Below, one piece after another: positions 11,937 to 25,000 of a stretch of 64,000 nt of DNA (position 1 is its first letter; every line of letters begins with the position of its first letter). The notes under the pieces are model-generated. The model was not told the DNA's origin. It saw nothing but the letters and a program-made list of their open reading frames with translations, and did no database searches. The position numbers were made by a program, and so were the translations under genes. This DNA is from Macrostomum hystrix (taxonomy: Eukaryota > Platyhelminthes > Macrostomidae): the NCBI GenBank assembly GCA_950097015.1, contig CATNEN010000003.1, forward strand, positions 992,001-1,056,000. Reading direction: 5' to 3'.

Positions 11937-13418
11937 TCAATTTGCGGTTGAAATACTCCTCTGATAAGTCAGCCGTCGTCTCTTCTGGCCAACAGCTTGA
12001 ACAATGTCTTCCAGTTTGTCATCGTCTACGTCTGACGCTGGTGGCGCAGATGGCACCACGACTGGCTGCGAGACTGATGACAGAAGCCTCTGAGGCGGAT
12101 TTTTGACCCTCGCTCGCTCAGGCAGCCCTGTGGTGGAGATCACTACCAGGTTCTTGACCGTGACGCCGTGTTCTCCAGTCGACTCGCCGGCACCTCTGTG
12201 GACGCCATTTTGGCGAAGAAATCGAATCCAGAGGCTGCGCAAAACCTCCGTGCAGGCCAGATCGCCGCAGTTCAGCGCGATCATCTTCAACAGGAAAGTG
12301 CCATCGTTGCGCAGAAACTCCAGCTCGAACTTCTTCAACCAGGGATTGTTTCTTAGATGATTGTAATTATCAGCCAGTTTCAGGTAGCGCCTAACGAAGC
12401 TGCTGCCTCGACGACCGTTGCTATAGACGCGACATAGCCACACGATGATGCTGAGAGCCGTAGCGGATGCAACAAACGCAATCCAAAACCAAAGAAAGAT
12501 ATAGATCTTCTCGTTGATCATGTTGATAGGCAAGGCACACTGCGACATCTGCCAGTTTCCACTGGCGGCCGTTCTCATATAGACCGCGCACGAGCCGACC
12601 CTTGGGAATACCATGCTGTTCTCCCAGTGCAGCCCGCTGCTCAGATCGCTGAGCAGTCGCAGACCGAACAGCTCGTACCCGGTGTTGTTGAAATTTAGGA
12701 ACTTCTGCATAAAAACCAGCTGACCAGATGAGTTGACAAGGTATAGTACCTTGATGACGATGTAGCCGAATACCATTGAGTTTCCTTGCGGCTGGGTTGA
12801 GAGAACCACACCAAACCTGCTTAGGATTATACGCTGAAGGTATCGCAAACTTGAGCACTGGCTAAACTGATGGCTTCGGCTGAGCAGCTGCTCAAGCCTT
12901 CCGCAAGCGTGCTGCATCAGCCTGGCGTGCTTCTCCTTGTCAGCCTGGGTGGCGTCGAGCACAGTGCGCAGGATGTGGGCCACATCGGTGCCAGAGCGCT
13001 GGTGGATGATGAAGCTCCACAGCACCCTAGGCAGATAGAACAGGATGCACTGGGCGCCGAGCACGAGGGGCACCCATTGATAGTAGGTGATGCGCTTGTC
13101 CTTGTACCGGCTCAGGCCGCCGTCCCTCTGCGTGGCATCAATTGAGAAGTGCTTCGGGTGCACAGCAAACGTGCCCTCTGTCCAGCAGTAGTTATTGACG
13201 AATAGTTCTTGGCCAGCGACGCCCGAGCCGAACACGTTCGGTATGTAGCAGGCCAGAGGGTGGAACACGTAAGTTCTGAGCGTTACGATTGAGCAGCAAA
13301 CAAGCAGAATGGTGACGGTGAATAGGAAATTTAGCCTGTCAGTGAAATCTTCAACTCCAATGTAGCTGAAGGCTTTCGGCAGGGCCTTGTACTGGTTGAT
13401 CAGTTCGTTGGCTACCAT
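11937..13418 (-). CDS. Innexin 2, intronless
   Basis: 493 residues in one exon. The frame stays open upstream of 13418, but the first ATG is at 13418. Starting there gives the N-terminus MVANELINQYKALPK ahead of SYIGVEDFTDRLNFLF, the normal innexin layout. YYQWV is at about 112-116. Loop 1 cysteines are 57 and 78; loop 2 cysteines are 277 and 294. The cytoplasmic loop and entry to segment 3 are unusual: the GSWLI-type motif of innexins 1 and 3 is replaced by a more polar stretch (STQPQGNSMVFGY). The tail is long and basic and ends SISTAN. Its 3' end faces innexin 1. Confidence 0.93.
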   Translation of the reverse strand: MVANELINQYKALPKAFSYIGVEDFTDRLNFLFTVTILLVCCSIVTLRTYVFHPLACYIPNVFGSGVAGQELFVNNYCWTEGTFAVHPKHFSIDATQRDGGLSRYKDKRITYYQWVPLVLGAQCILFYLPRVLWSFIIHQRSGTDVAHILRTVLDATQADKEKHARLMQHACGRLEQLLSRSHQFSQCSSLRYLQRIILSRFGVVLSTQPQGNSMVFGYIVIKVLYLVNSSGQLVFMQKFLNFNNTGYELFGLRLLSDLSSGLHWENSMVFPRVGSCAVYMRTAASGNWQMSQCALPINMINEKIYIFLWFWIAFVASATALSIIVWLCRVYSNGRRGSSFVRRYLKLADNYNHLRNNPWLKKFELEFLRNDGTFLLKMIALNCGDLACTEVLRSLWIRFLRQNGVHRGAGESTGEHGVTVKNLVVISTTGLPERARVKNPPQRLLSSVSQPVVVPSAPPASDVDDDKLEDIVQAVGQKRRRLTYQRSISTAN

Positions 13419-14554
13419 ATCGAAAAGGCGAGGGCAGAGCGTCAAAAATTTTAGATTGATCAGCTGAAAAGTCAAGAAAAGTTCTAGGTCAAACGCAGAT
13501 TTTGAGTCCAATATTTTGTTTCTACTGTTTTTTCTTGTTGGTGTATACTCTCGGGGCTAGATGGTTCTACGAGCTAGGTCTTGGGGAGAAAACTGCGCGA
13601 AGGAATAGGGGAAGCAAGTGAGGGAGATGTCTGCCAGTTGAAATTCCCCAAATGCGCACACCCAGAAGGATATGCGCACTAAATATCTCGTTCCCAAAAC
13701 TGACGATTCTGTACTGCCGCGCAGGAAGCGTACATGGTTCTAAGATTGGGCAAAAGAATTGGGAGACAATCATTGGCTAGGAGCTACAAAATCGATTTTA
13801 CACTGGATCAGCGGATAAAATAGCCTGTACTATTCTCCGGCTCAACACTCAAAGGCTTTTAGCTCTATCAAAACACATTAAAATATATAAAATTGAACAA
13901 AGAATGATTGTTAAACAATGATTGATAATGGAATTATGTTCAAAGTGTTTTTAAAAATAATAATAATTACGCATAGTAACGCATACAGATCAGATGCCTG
14001 TGAACATTTTCCAATAAAATTGCTCTCGTATTTCAATTATATCTTTTAGAGTTGGTAAGCGAATTACTCTGTCAATCTTTATACAGACTCTAGCTTTGCT
14101 TTCACACACGCAGGTCGCCAATTAATTGCGCGTCAGTCTTGGAAACGATTCGTGATAGACAAGGAGAAATAAGTTGATGTAATAAAAATCTGCAAAAAAT
14201 ACAAAATAATTATAGGCATCTGCCATGGAATGTTATACAAATGACTATTAACAGAACAATGTTTTATTATTTCTATGTAAAATCCTCAGCTGAAGAAGAA
14301 TATTTGATAGCGTATAGCACCGAAAACTGGTAAACAATAATTGCGCAAGGTTTGCAAGTCATAAATGACGCGAATGACATTCTGTGGCTCTCAGAAAATT
14401 AGCTTTAATACAAGTAATTTAGCCGTCACTCTATTTTGGGGTCGCGAGTGTGACTTGACACACTTGACAAGAACAGCCATATTTAAAATATACACTTAAT
14501 TGATGCTCAATCTAGAAATAATTTTATGTAGAATATTTGCAATTTCAGAACTTC
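13419..14554. other. Intergenic between innexin 2 and innexin 3
   Basis: Contains the innexin 2 promoter side and the 3' flank of innexin 3. No gene, repeat array or RNA gene was recognised. Confidence 0.5.
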
Positions 14555-17500
14555 TCATACATCGTTGAAGTCGCTGTCACTGCGAGTTGGTCGCTTTGAT
14601 GTATTCGGCTTCCAGCCTTTCAGCTGCTGCTCTTTCTCCTTCTGGCAGTTAAAGTCCTCTTCTTCCTCCTGCTCATCTGCCGGTCGTAATTCGTCTATTT
14701 CTTCCAGCTTCGCCGACGACCGCCATTTGGGCGGCGCGCTGGGGAGCAGCGATGTCGGACATTCGCGCAGAGTTGGTTGCGGCGCCGATGTTCGCCGAAA
14801 CAGCTTCACCGGCAGGTGACGCTTGAGCCGTCGGTCTGGCTTGTGAAGCTCGGGCAGGTTGTTGCAGGACAGGCGCAGCATACACTGGGTCCGACGAAGA
14901 CTTCCATGCAGAGGCTGCTCCTCGTTCTGCTGCACAGGAAGCGATTGCTGGCGCGCGAACTGTCTAGTAGCTGGCTCGTCTCTGCACTGCAAACACTTGC
15001 TTTTGTAGTGGCCCCACAGATTCTGCAGAATCTCCGAGCAGACAATGTCCCCACAGTTCAGGGCTATCATCTTCAGGACGAAGGTGCCATCGTGGCGCAG
15101 ATATTTGCGAACAAATTTTCTGAATATCGCCTTCTTCTTCAACTCGTTGTAGTTGTCTGCCAGCTTGAGGTACTTGGTGAGGAAGCTGCCTCGGATGCCA
15201 GAGTTGAAGAGGCGCAGGATCCACATCTGCGGTGGTGCGGAGGCGGTGGGATTCGATCGATAGTTGGTGTACTACTGGCCAGTGGCATAGCCAGGACTTT
15301 TGTCTAGGGGGGCCGCGCCTTTTGGGGTCGCCACTACTTGGGGGGGGGGGCGCCACTACCACATTGGGGCACCACTACCACATTGGGGCACCACTACCAC
15401 ATTGGGGCACCACTACCACATTGGGGCACCACTACCACATTGGGGCACCACTACCACATTGGGGCACCACTACCACATTGGGGCACCACTACCACATTGG
15501 GGCACCACTACCACATTGGGGCACCACTACCACATTGGGGCACCACTACCACATTGGGGCACCACTACCACATTGGGGCACCACTACCACATTGGGGCAC
15601 CACTACCACATTGGGGCACCACTACCACATTGGGGCACCACTACCACATTGGGGCACCACTACCACATTGGGGCACCACTACCACATTGGGGCACCACTA
15701 CCAGGCGGTGCCACAACTCGTACTGTGGTGGCGCCACGTACATTGTTTCGTCAGCCGAGCCCCCCCTCGGCAATCCCAAGCTTCATTAGGATTCGCGCCC
15801 GTTCAAATTTACGCTCGTAATGCACCAAGGTACCGAAAACGTGCATAGCGCTTAGCTATTAGAAGGTAAATAATTCAATAAAATGACCAAACAGGACATC
15901 GAACCCGAAGAAATTATTATTGTTCTATAAAACTGCGCAAAACGTTGAGGGTTAATATTTTCCTGCATAGCTGACAGCAAGTCAAGCATTTTCACCGCAC
16001 CCTACAGCACAAATTTTTACGCTCTAAACGAGGCGAAACATTTTTAATCTTTAATTAATAATCTGGCTTCAGTCCAAAAGTTACTTAGAAAAAAGTAAGG
16101 TTCTGTCCTACAATTTTATGAGCAGAACACAGTTTACCGAAAGTAGCTGTGTTGCACCTGAGATTTCCGCACCATAGCTCAAGGCCGACCAGTTCGCACC
16201 AGATCTTTGATTCGAAATCTGCGCAAAATCTGTCACTGGTTGCTTGCATATATAGCAGTAGATTACCACACTAGTATTTCACCGATACGTATAATCACGA
16301 CCCTCAATTGTAGCCCGCTAAATATGGTGTCCATTTTACAACTGGGGGAAATGAAGCAATGAAAGGTTAAGTTTCTTGCAAAAGGACTCAAGTTTTTCGA
16401 GTGGAGTTGGGAATCGAAACCTGAACTTCAAGTCGTGATTCCGACTGGCTGAACACTGCGAAACAAACCACCAAGTTTAAAGAAGCTACCTAGGTGTGAG
16501 GGATTGCGTGGCTGAGCGGTCTAACGCGTTTAACTCTTGCACCATGATAGGTCACTGATCTCGATTCCGCGACGAGGCCACATTTCTTTGGGGCGCAGCC
16601 GCCGAGAGAAGGCTGGGGGCTTGTCGTGCAATTTGCGCCCTTGAAAGTCAACCTCCAAGGCACAGTGAAAGTGTACACTACCTGACGATGAGAAAGTCAG
16701 AGCAGATGTACACACCTATGTGAGCGTGTGCCTCTGTATTGTACTCGTATCTATGTGCGTGCGTGCTCAGGAGTCAGCGAAATGGGCAGAATTGTCTCTT
16801 CGCTGGCTGCAGGTCTAGTGTCACCAAATGGCGTGCCATTGCCCGCAGCTCTCCTGCAATTATTATTAATATAATTCTTATTATGTTAAACCAAGGTGTA
16901 AGTGTAGGTAGGAAGAGAATGAACTTACCACAATGCTGAATATGGTTGCAGCAGCCACGGACAGTATCCAGAACCACAGAAAGATGTAAATCTTTTCGTT
17001 GATCATGTTGATAGGCAGTGAGCACTGTGAGAACTGCCAGTTGCCCTGGCCGGCTGTTCTCATGTACACGGCGCAGCAGCCGACCCGGGGGAACACCATA
17101 GTGTTCTGCCAGTCGTCTCCAGAGACCACCTCAGCAAGCAGGTTGACGCCCAGAAAGGTGTAGCGAGTGGCATTGAGCTGCAGGAAGCTCTGCATCAGAG
17201 CCAGCTGACCCAGTGAGTTGCCCAAGTAAGCCAGCTTCACTATAAAATAGGTCAGTATTAGCCAACTGCCCACCAGTCGCGAGGGAATGAAGGTGGAGGC
17301 GCACCGGCAACAGATGTGAATGACGGATCCCGGCTGCCCGCAGGTGCCTCTGTTCTCAAGGTTTCGGCTAATCATCTGCTGCAGCATGCGGCATGCGTGG
17401 TCGACCAGTTTCTCGCGATTCTCGCCGCTTTCATGCGACGCATCCTTGGCGATCTTGACGATGTGAGCGACGTCTGTTCCAGCGCGCTCGTAGCTGAACA

Positions 17501-17900
17501 TGTGCCAGAACAGGCGCGGAATACAAAACATGACCGCCTGCATGCCGAGCACGAATGGTATCCACTGATAGTACACAATCTTGTGCTCTTTGTACTTGCC
17601 AACGCCGCCATCCTCTAGCGAGTTGTCCAGCCGAAATTCACTCGGCTTCACGGCGTATGTACCCTCCGTCCAGCAGAAGTTGTTCACGAAACTGATCTGC
17701 CCGTCGCCGCCTCCAGTGCCGAACAGGTTGGGCACCCAGCAGGAGATCGGGTGCAGAAAGTAGGTGCGCACCGTCACAATGGTACACAGGGCGCCCAACA
17801 ATGTCGGCGTGAACAGAAAATTTAAACGATCGGCGAAGTCTTCTACGCCGACGTAGTTCACAATGTCGATCGAGCGAAAATGAGAGAGAATTTCAGCCAT
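14555..17900 (-). CDS. Innexin 3, two exons
   Basis: Exon 1 is 17900-16929 (324 codons) and exon 2 is 15226-14555 (223 residues plus stop); total 547 residues. Donor gtaagt follows 16929 and acceptor cag precedes 15226; the junction is phase 0. It lies within membrane segment 4, joining FSIV to WILRLFNSGIRG. YYQWI is at about 110-114; loop 1 cysteines are 54 and 76; loop 2 has the GCCAVY and FSQCSLP cysteines. The start at 17900 is the first ATG; the open frame upstream has none. The tail is very long and contains acidic runs (EQEEEEDF). The 1.7-kb intron holds a 19-bp minisatellite and two SINE copies. Confidence 0.93.
15270..15356. mobile_element. Possible DNA-transposon end next to the minisatellite
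   Basis: The string cagtggcatagccagga near 15284 resembles hAT-type terminal repeats such as the one at 36978 (cagtggcgtatctagg). No matching right terminus was found, so this is only a possible fragment. Confidence 0.3.
15357..15706. repeat. 19-bp minisatellite in the innexin 3 intron, about 18 copies
   Basis: Unit ggggcaccactaccacatt, almost without mismatch over about 350 bp. Because 19 is not a multiple of three, all three plus frames stay open across it, giving three overlapping spurious frames. High uniformity points to recent expansion or ongoing homogenisation. Confidence 0.97.
16316..16478 (-). mobile_element. Degraded tRNA-derived SINE (same family as 60080-60378)
   Basis: The minus strand has a B-box-like gtttcgattccc region and the body words also seen at 60080-60378 (a ccttt...caagaaacttaa... 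string and caattgcttc-like words). It lies in the innexin 3 intron. Confidence 0.6.
16497..16830 (+). mobile_element. tRNA-derived SINE, family 2, copy 1
   Basis: A tRNA-like head with A box tggctgagcggtctaacgcg and B box gatctcgattcc is followed by a conserved body with gacgatgagaaagtcag, gcagatgtacacac and caggagtcagcgaaatgggc. The same order occurs at 63733-64000. The copy ends in the innexin 3 intron not far from the donor. Confidence 0.75.
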
Positions 17901-19048
17901 TTCCTGGAGTTCTAAACTCAACTTTCATGCTCTGTTTTTTATTCCTCTGTAGCATATATCGCCTTTGGCTGGGTCGCTCTCTCCTATATTTCGTACTCTA
18001 TTATCGCGCACACTAGTGGACGCAGAGGCTAGTGAAGAAGAGAGACAGAAATGCAAGACAATCAAGTGGCCCCTCTATGTTTGCATTGCAGCTCATGTGA
18101 CTGCAGCCTTCATTGGGTCTCGAAAACTGGGTCTAAGCAATCAGCCCTTGTCTCCTGAAACCCCCACGCTCAGAGGTTGCTTGCCTGGCTTGCCATTTTC
18201 AAATAGTCATTTAACACTTCTAAATCAACGTATAAATAGCGTCTTTCCCTTCAAAACAAGAGAAAGACAGACAGGCAGGCTACTACGCATGAAAGATGCT
18301 GTGTGCACAATCGGAACGGCTGGTAGGCATAAAATTAATAAATCATTAATAAATAGAAATGAAATCGTCAACGTGCTATTTTTAGACACTTTATTAATTG
18401 TAAAGCACTCGTATAGCACTCGTATGGGCGTGTTTCCATATCAAACTACTCGTATTTATTCGTCCTATATGTTGCTTCAACTGGCAGTCATAAAGAGACT
18501 CAAAACTATGCGACATTGTCAGAAATCAGTTGTGTGAAATTAAAATAAACCCAAAAATTTCTGCCACTCAGTCTTTCAACCAGTATCTCTTCCTATTATT
18601 ACTACAATTTACAAAACACCGAGTAGTAGAAATGTAACAGGGTATTTAATATCTAATCTCCGATGAGCTGTTACGCACAAACACACAACACACTTAAGAC
18701 TTGAGAGAAGAATCTTATGCGCTCGTAGCGCTACGGCTTGAAAAACCAATTATAATATATATGTTTAGTATAACGATAGCGAATTACGATTAAAGAATCA
18801 CTGTTGACAAGAAAATATAAAAGATCCGAAAAAATATTTCGTCTCTAAATATACTGTATTACTTTCTTTGTCTTTTTGTTCATCGTCACTCTAAATTGTA
18901 CATCTTTGCCAGATGTACAGGAGCCAACAGGGTGCGAAAGTGACATATCGATTCTGTAACATATCTGAATGACAGTTTTTATATTCAGTATTCGAAAATG
19001 GGGAATCGCCCTTCTTTTGTGGACCGAATGAGCCTGTTAGGAGGCTGT
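17901..19048. other. Intergenic between innexin 3 and innexin 4
   Basis: Promoter side of innexin 3 and 3' flank of innexin 4. A 190-codon frame at 17965-18537 has no ATG at its start and no motifs, and is treated as chance. Confidence 0.45.
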
Positions 19049-22000
19049 TCACGTTTCCATGCCCTCCTCGGAGTCGTCTTCCAGCTCGTCCGGCTCATCT
19101 TGAAGCGCCACCTTCTCAGACTGGCAGTTGGAGCGACGCACCAAAGTCGGCTGCTCGGCCAGCCTGGCCTCGGCCTGAGCCAGGTCTGTCACCTGAGCAC
19201 AACTCGGGTTCCGCTTGCCGAGGTAGGCGTCGACCAGGCTGGCCACAATCTCCGTGCAGATGACGTCGCCGGAGTTGAGGGAAATCATCTTCAACAGAAA
19301 GGTGCCGTCCAGACGGAGAAAGTCACGAACGAATCTGTGCAGGTCGCGCTTGTCGATGTCGCGGTGCCGCTCCTCCATGAGTCGCAGGTAGCTCTTGACG
19401 AAGCGGACTCGCCAGCCGACTGTGGCCACGCGCATGAACCACCGCGGCAGGCTGAACAATGTCAGTGCGGTGATGGACACCGTCCAGAACCACAGGAACA
19501 CGTAGATCTTCTCGTTCAGCATGTTGATTGGCAGGGTGCATTGTGAGGCGACGTAATTAATCTGGCTGGCTGTCTTCACCGGGATGGCGCACGCGCTGAC
19601 CCTGGGAAACAGCATCGTCTGCTGCCAGGACCTCCCTGAGGCCAAGTCGCCGAGCAGGTGGTAGCCGAACGCCCCGTAGGTCGCATTGAAGCCCAAGAAG
19701 ATGTGCATCATCCACAGCTGCAGCACTCCGTTGATCAGGCAGAGCATCTTGATCAGCAGGTAGGTGACAATCAGCCAGTTTCCTAGACGTGACGACGGAA
19801 AAATGAAGCAGCTCTCCAGCATCAGACGGATCCGTCGCCATGCCGACTGTTTCTGCGAGGTTCATTTCAGATTACAGATTTAATTTAGACAATTTCACAG
19901 ATTTGACGCAAAGATAGCAACTCCAAGCCTTGTAGCTTGCAGCCAAACCCATTTTGATAGATTTTAAGCGAAAGTTGAAAAAATCTGAATGGAGATGGAG
20001 TAAAATATCACAGTTTTAGGTGCGTTAAAGAAGTTAGTGCCTTCAATAACCGAAGCGTACGAGCGTAGCTGTCAGAAGCAGAACAACTGCACAATTTCTC
20101 ACCTTTCTTTGCTTGCCAAGAGCCTTAGTTTTTGGAATTGAAATTAAATACAGTCGTTTAGTAGTTGCAGCTAAATAAATTGAATTTGCCACGCACTTTT
20201 AGCTTAAGATTTCAGGGTGGGTGCTAGTGCATACAGAAATTTAAAGAGAGCGAGTAACACAGAGGCTTTTCAATTCTACTTTGCTTTAGCAGACTCACCC
20301 CAGCCGAGCGTTGAGTCCTGCCCTGCGAGAGCAGCTGACCCAGCCGCCTCGTGATGTGCTGCACCAGCTTCTCGTGCTTTTCACCGTCGGCCTGTACTGC
20401 CTCATTGGCCGTCTGCACCAGGTGCTGAATGTCTGTGCCGGAGTTGTACCTGCTGAGTAGGTTCCACAGCACCCGGGGCAGGTAAAAACAGATGGCTTGC
20501 AGGCCTAGAACGAATGGCACCCATTGGTAGTAGACAATGCGGCTCGGCTCATAGATCTCTAGCGGATTGCGCTTTGTATTGTCGATGTGAAAATCAGCTA
20601 ACGGGATGGCAAATGTGCCTGCAGGTCAGGGATGATTCGGCGATGGATTTCAAAAAAGCATGACACCTTACAACCCTTTTGACTATGATTCATTGAGATC
20701 CTCTGCCAAAAATTTTTGAGACGCTCAGTTTTAAAAGTTGCGAAAAATTTTGAGGTCCTCAATTGTAAATGAAAAAAATCGTCGATATATAATTCTTTCA
20801 GATATTCAATCAGAAAAACTTTTGAATCCACAATGGGACACTTTTTAAGATCCTCTATTGTAATCTCTTTCAGAACCCCAATCAGATACTCTTTGAGATC
20901 CTCAATATGATACTCTTTGAGATCCTCAATCTGATACTCTTTGAGACCCCCAATCTGATACTCTTTGAGATCCTCAATCTTATACTCTTTGAGATCCTCA
21001 ATCTGATACTCTTTGAGATCCTCAATCTGATACTCTTTGAGATCCTCAATCTGATACTCTTTGAGATCCTCAATCTGATACTCTTTGAGACCCCCAATCA
21101 GATACTCTTTGAGATCCTCAATCAGATACTATTTGAGATCCTCAATCAGATACTCTTTGAGATCCTCAATCTGATACTCTTTGAGACCCTCAATCAGATA
21201 CTCTTTGAGATTCTCAATCTGATACTCTTTGAGATCCTCAATCTGATACTCTTTGAGATCCTCAATCAGATCTCTTTGAGATCCTCAATCAGATCTCTTT
21301 GAGATCCTCAATCTGATACTCTTTGAGATCCTCAATATGATACTCTTTGAGATACCCAATCTGATACTCTTTGAGATCCTCAATCAGATACTCTTTGAGA
21401 TCCTCAATCTGATACTCTTTGAGATCCTCAATCTGATACTCTTTGAGATCCTCAATCAGATACTCTTTGAGATCCTCAATCAGATACTCTTTGAGATCCT
21501 CAATCAGATACTCTTTGAGATCCTCAATCAGATACTCTTTGAGATCCTCAATCAGATACTCTTTGAGATCCTCAATCAGATACTCTTTGAGATCCTCAAT
21601 CTGATACTCTTTGAGATCCTCAATCAGATACTCTTTGAGATCCTCAATCTGATACTCTTTGAGATCCTCAATCAGATACTCTTTGAGATCCTCAATCTGA
21701 TACTCTTTGAGATCCTCAATCAGATACTCTTTGAGATCCTCAATCTGATACTCTTTGAGATCCTCAATCAGATACTCTTTGAGATCCTCAATCAGATACT
21801 CTTTGAGATCCTCAATCAGATACTCTTTGAGATCCTCAATCAGATACTCTTTGAGATCCTCAATCTGATACTCTTTGAGATCCTCAATCAGATACTCTTT
21901 GAGATCCTCAATCAGATACTCTTTGAGATCCTCAATATGATACTCTTTGAGATCCTCAATCTGATACTCTTTGAGATCCTCAATCTGATACTCTTTGAGA

Positions 22001-25000
22001 TTCTCAATCTGATACTCTTTGAGATCCTCAATCTGATACTCTTTGAGATCCTCAATCAGATCTCTTTGAGATCCTCAATCAGATCTCTTTGAGATCCTCA
22101 ATCTGATACTCTTTGAGATCCTCAATCTGATACTCTTTGAGATACCCAATCTGATACTCTTTGAGATCCTCAATCTGATACTCTTTGAGATCCTCAATCT
22201 GATACTCTTTGAGATCCTCAATCTGATACTCTTTGAGATCCTCAATCAGATACTCTTTGAGATCCTCAATCTGATACTCTTTGAGATCCTCAATCAGATA
22301 CTCTTTGAGATCCTCAATCTGATACTCTTTGAGATCCTCAATCAGATCTCTTTGAGATCCTCAATCAGATCTCTTTGAGATCCTCAATCTGATACTCTTT
22401 GAGATACCCAATCTGATACTCTTTGAGATCCTCAATCTGATACTCTTTGAGATCCTCAATCTGATACTCTTTGAGATCCTCAATCTGATACTCTTTGAGA
22501 TCCTCAATCAGATACTCTTTGAGATCCTCAATCTGATACTCTTTGAGACCCCCAATCAGATACTCTCTGAGACCCTCAATAAGATACTCTTTGAGATCCT
22601 CAATCAGATACTCTTTGAGATCCTCAATCTGATACTCTTTGAGATCCTCAATCAGATACTCTTTGAGATCCTCAATCTGATACTCTTTGAGATCCTCAAT
22701 CAGATACTCTTTGAGATCCTCAATCTGATACTCTTTGAGATCCTCAATCTGATACTCTTTGAGATCCTCAATCTGATACTCTTTGAGATCCTCAATCTGA
22801 TACTCTTTGAGATCCTCAATCTGATACTCTTTGAGATCCTCAATCAGATACTCTTTGAGATCCTCAATAAGATACTCTTTGAGATCCTCAATCTGATACT
22901 CTTTGAGATCCTCAATCAGATACTCTTTGAGATCCCCAATCTGATACTCTTTGAGATCCTCAATCTGATACTCTTTGAGATCCTCAATCAGATCTCTTTG
23001 AGATCCTCAATCAGATACTCTTTGAGATCCTCAATCTGATACTCTTTGAGATCCTCAATCAGATCTCTTTGAGACCCTCAATCTGATACTCTTTGAGACC
23101 CTCAATCTGATACTCTTTGAGATCCTCAATCAGATACTCTTTGAGATCCTCAATCAGATACTCTTTGAGATCCTCAATCAGATACTCTTTGAGATCCTCA
23201 ATCTGATACTCTTTGAGATCCTCAATCTGATACTCTTTGAGATCCTCAATCAGATACTCTTTGAGATCCTCAATCTGATACTCTTTGAGATCCTCAATCT
23301 GATACTCTTTGAGATCCTCAATCTGATACTCTTTGAGATCCTCAATCTGATACTCTTTGAGATCCTCAATCAGATACTCTTTGAGATCCTCAATCTGATA
23401 CTCTTTGAGACCCCCAATCAGATACTCTCTGAGACCCTCAATAAGATACTCTTTGAGATCCTCAATCAGATACTCTTTGAGATCCTCAATCTGATACTCT
23501 TTGAGATCCTCAATCTGATACTCTTTGAGACCCTCAATCTGATACTCTTTGAGATCCTCAATCTGATACTCTTTGAGATCCTCAATCAGATACTCTTTGA
23601 GATCCTCAATCAGATACTCTTTGAGATCCCCAATCAGATACTCTTTGAGATCCCCAATCAGATACTCTTTGAGATCCCCAATCTGAGTATCAGATTGAGA
23701 TCCTCAATCTGATACTCTTTGAGATCCTCAATCTGATACTCTTTGAGATCCTCAATCAGATACTCTTTGAGATCCTCAATCTGATACTCTTTGAGACCCC
23801 CAATCAGATACTCTCTGAGACCCTCAATAAGATACTCTTTGAGATCCTCAATCAGATACTCTTTGAGATCCTCAATCTGATACTCTTTGAGATCCTCAAT
23901 CTGATACTCTTTGAGACCCTCAATCTGATACTCTTTGAGATCCTCAATCTGATACTCTTTGAGATCCTCAATCAGATCTCTTTGAGATCCTCAATCAGAT
24001 CTCTTTGAGATCCCCAATCAGATACTCTTTGAGATCCTCAATCAGATACTCTTTGAGATCCTCAATCAGATACTCTTTGAGATCCTCAATCTGATATTCT
24101 TTGAGATCCTCAATCTGATACTCTTTGAGATCCTCAATCTGATACTCTTTGAGATCCTCAATCAGATACTCTTTGAGATCCTCAATCTGATACTCTTTGA
24201 GATCCCCAATCTGATACTCTTTGAGATCCTCAATCAGATACTCTTTGAGATTCTCAATCTGATACTCTTTGAGTTCCTCAATCTGATACTCTTTGAGATC
24301 CTCAATCTGATACTCTTTGAGATCCTCAATCTGATACTCTTTGAGACCCTCAATCTGATACTCTTTGAGATCCTCAATCAGATACTCTTTGAGATCCTCA
24401 ATCTGATACTCTTTGAGATCCTCAATCTGATACTCTTTGAGATCCTCAATCTGATACTCTTTGAGATCCTCAATCTGATACTCTTTGAGATCCTCAATCA
24501 GATACTCTTTGAGATCCTCAATCTGATACTCTTTGAGACCCCCAATCAGATACTCTCTGAGACCCTCAATAAGATACTCTTTGAGATCCTCAATCAGATA
24601 CTCTTTGAGATCCTCAATCAGATACTCTTTGAGATCCTCAATCTGATACTCTTTGAGACCCTCAATCTGATACTCTTTGAGATCCTCAATCTGATACTCT
24701 TTGAGATCCTCAATCAGATACTCTTTGAGATCCTCAATCAGATACTCTTTGAGATCCTCAATCAGATACTCTTTGAGATCCCCAATCAGATACTCTTTGA
24801 GATCCCCAATCTGAGTATCAGATTGAGATCCTCAATCTGATACTCTTTGAGATCCTCAATCTGATACTCTTTGAGATCCTCAATCAGATACTCTTTGAGA
24901 TCCTCAATCTGATACTCTTTGAGACCCCCAATCAGATACTCTCTGAGACCCTCAATAAGATACTCTTTGAGATCCTCAATCAGATACTCTTTGAGATCCT

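Noticed and set aside
15232-15848. Three overlapping plus-strand frames of 160-185 codons
   Set aside because: All run through the 19-bp minisatellite within the innexin 3 intron.
17965-18537. 190-codon plus frame
   Set aside because: Begins at a non-ATG codon, has no domain-like pattern and overlaps the likely innexin 3 promoter.
20907-22092. Long repetitive plus-strand frames with 8-residue repeats (ILFEILNQ-type)
   Set aside because: They are a by-product of the 24-bp unit, which has no stop in several frames on both strands; 23-bp units break them and they lie antisense in an innexin intron.
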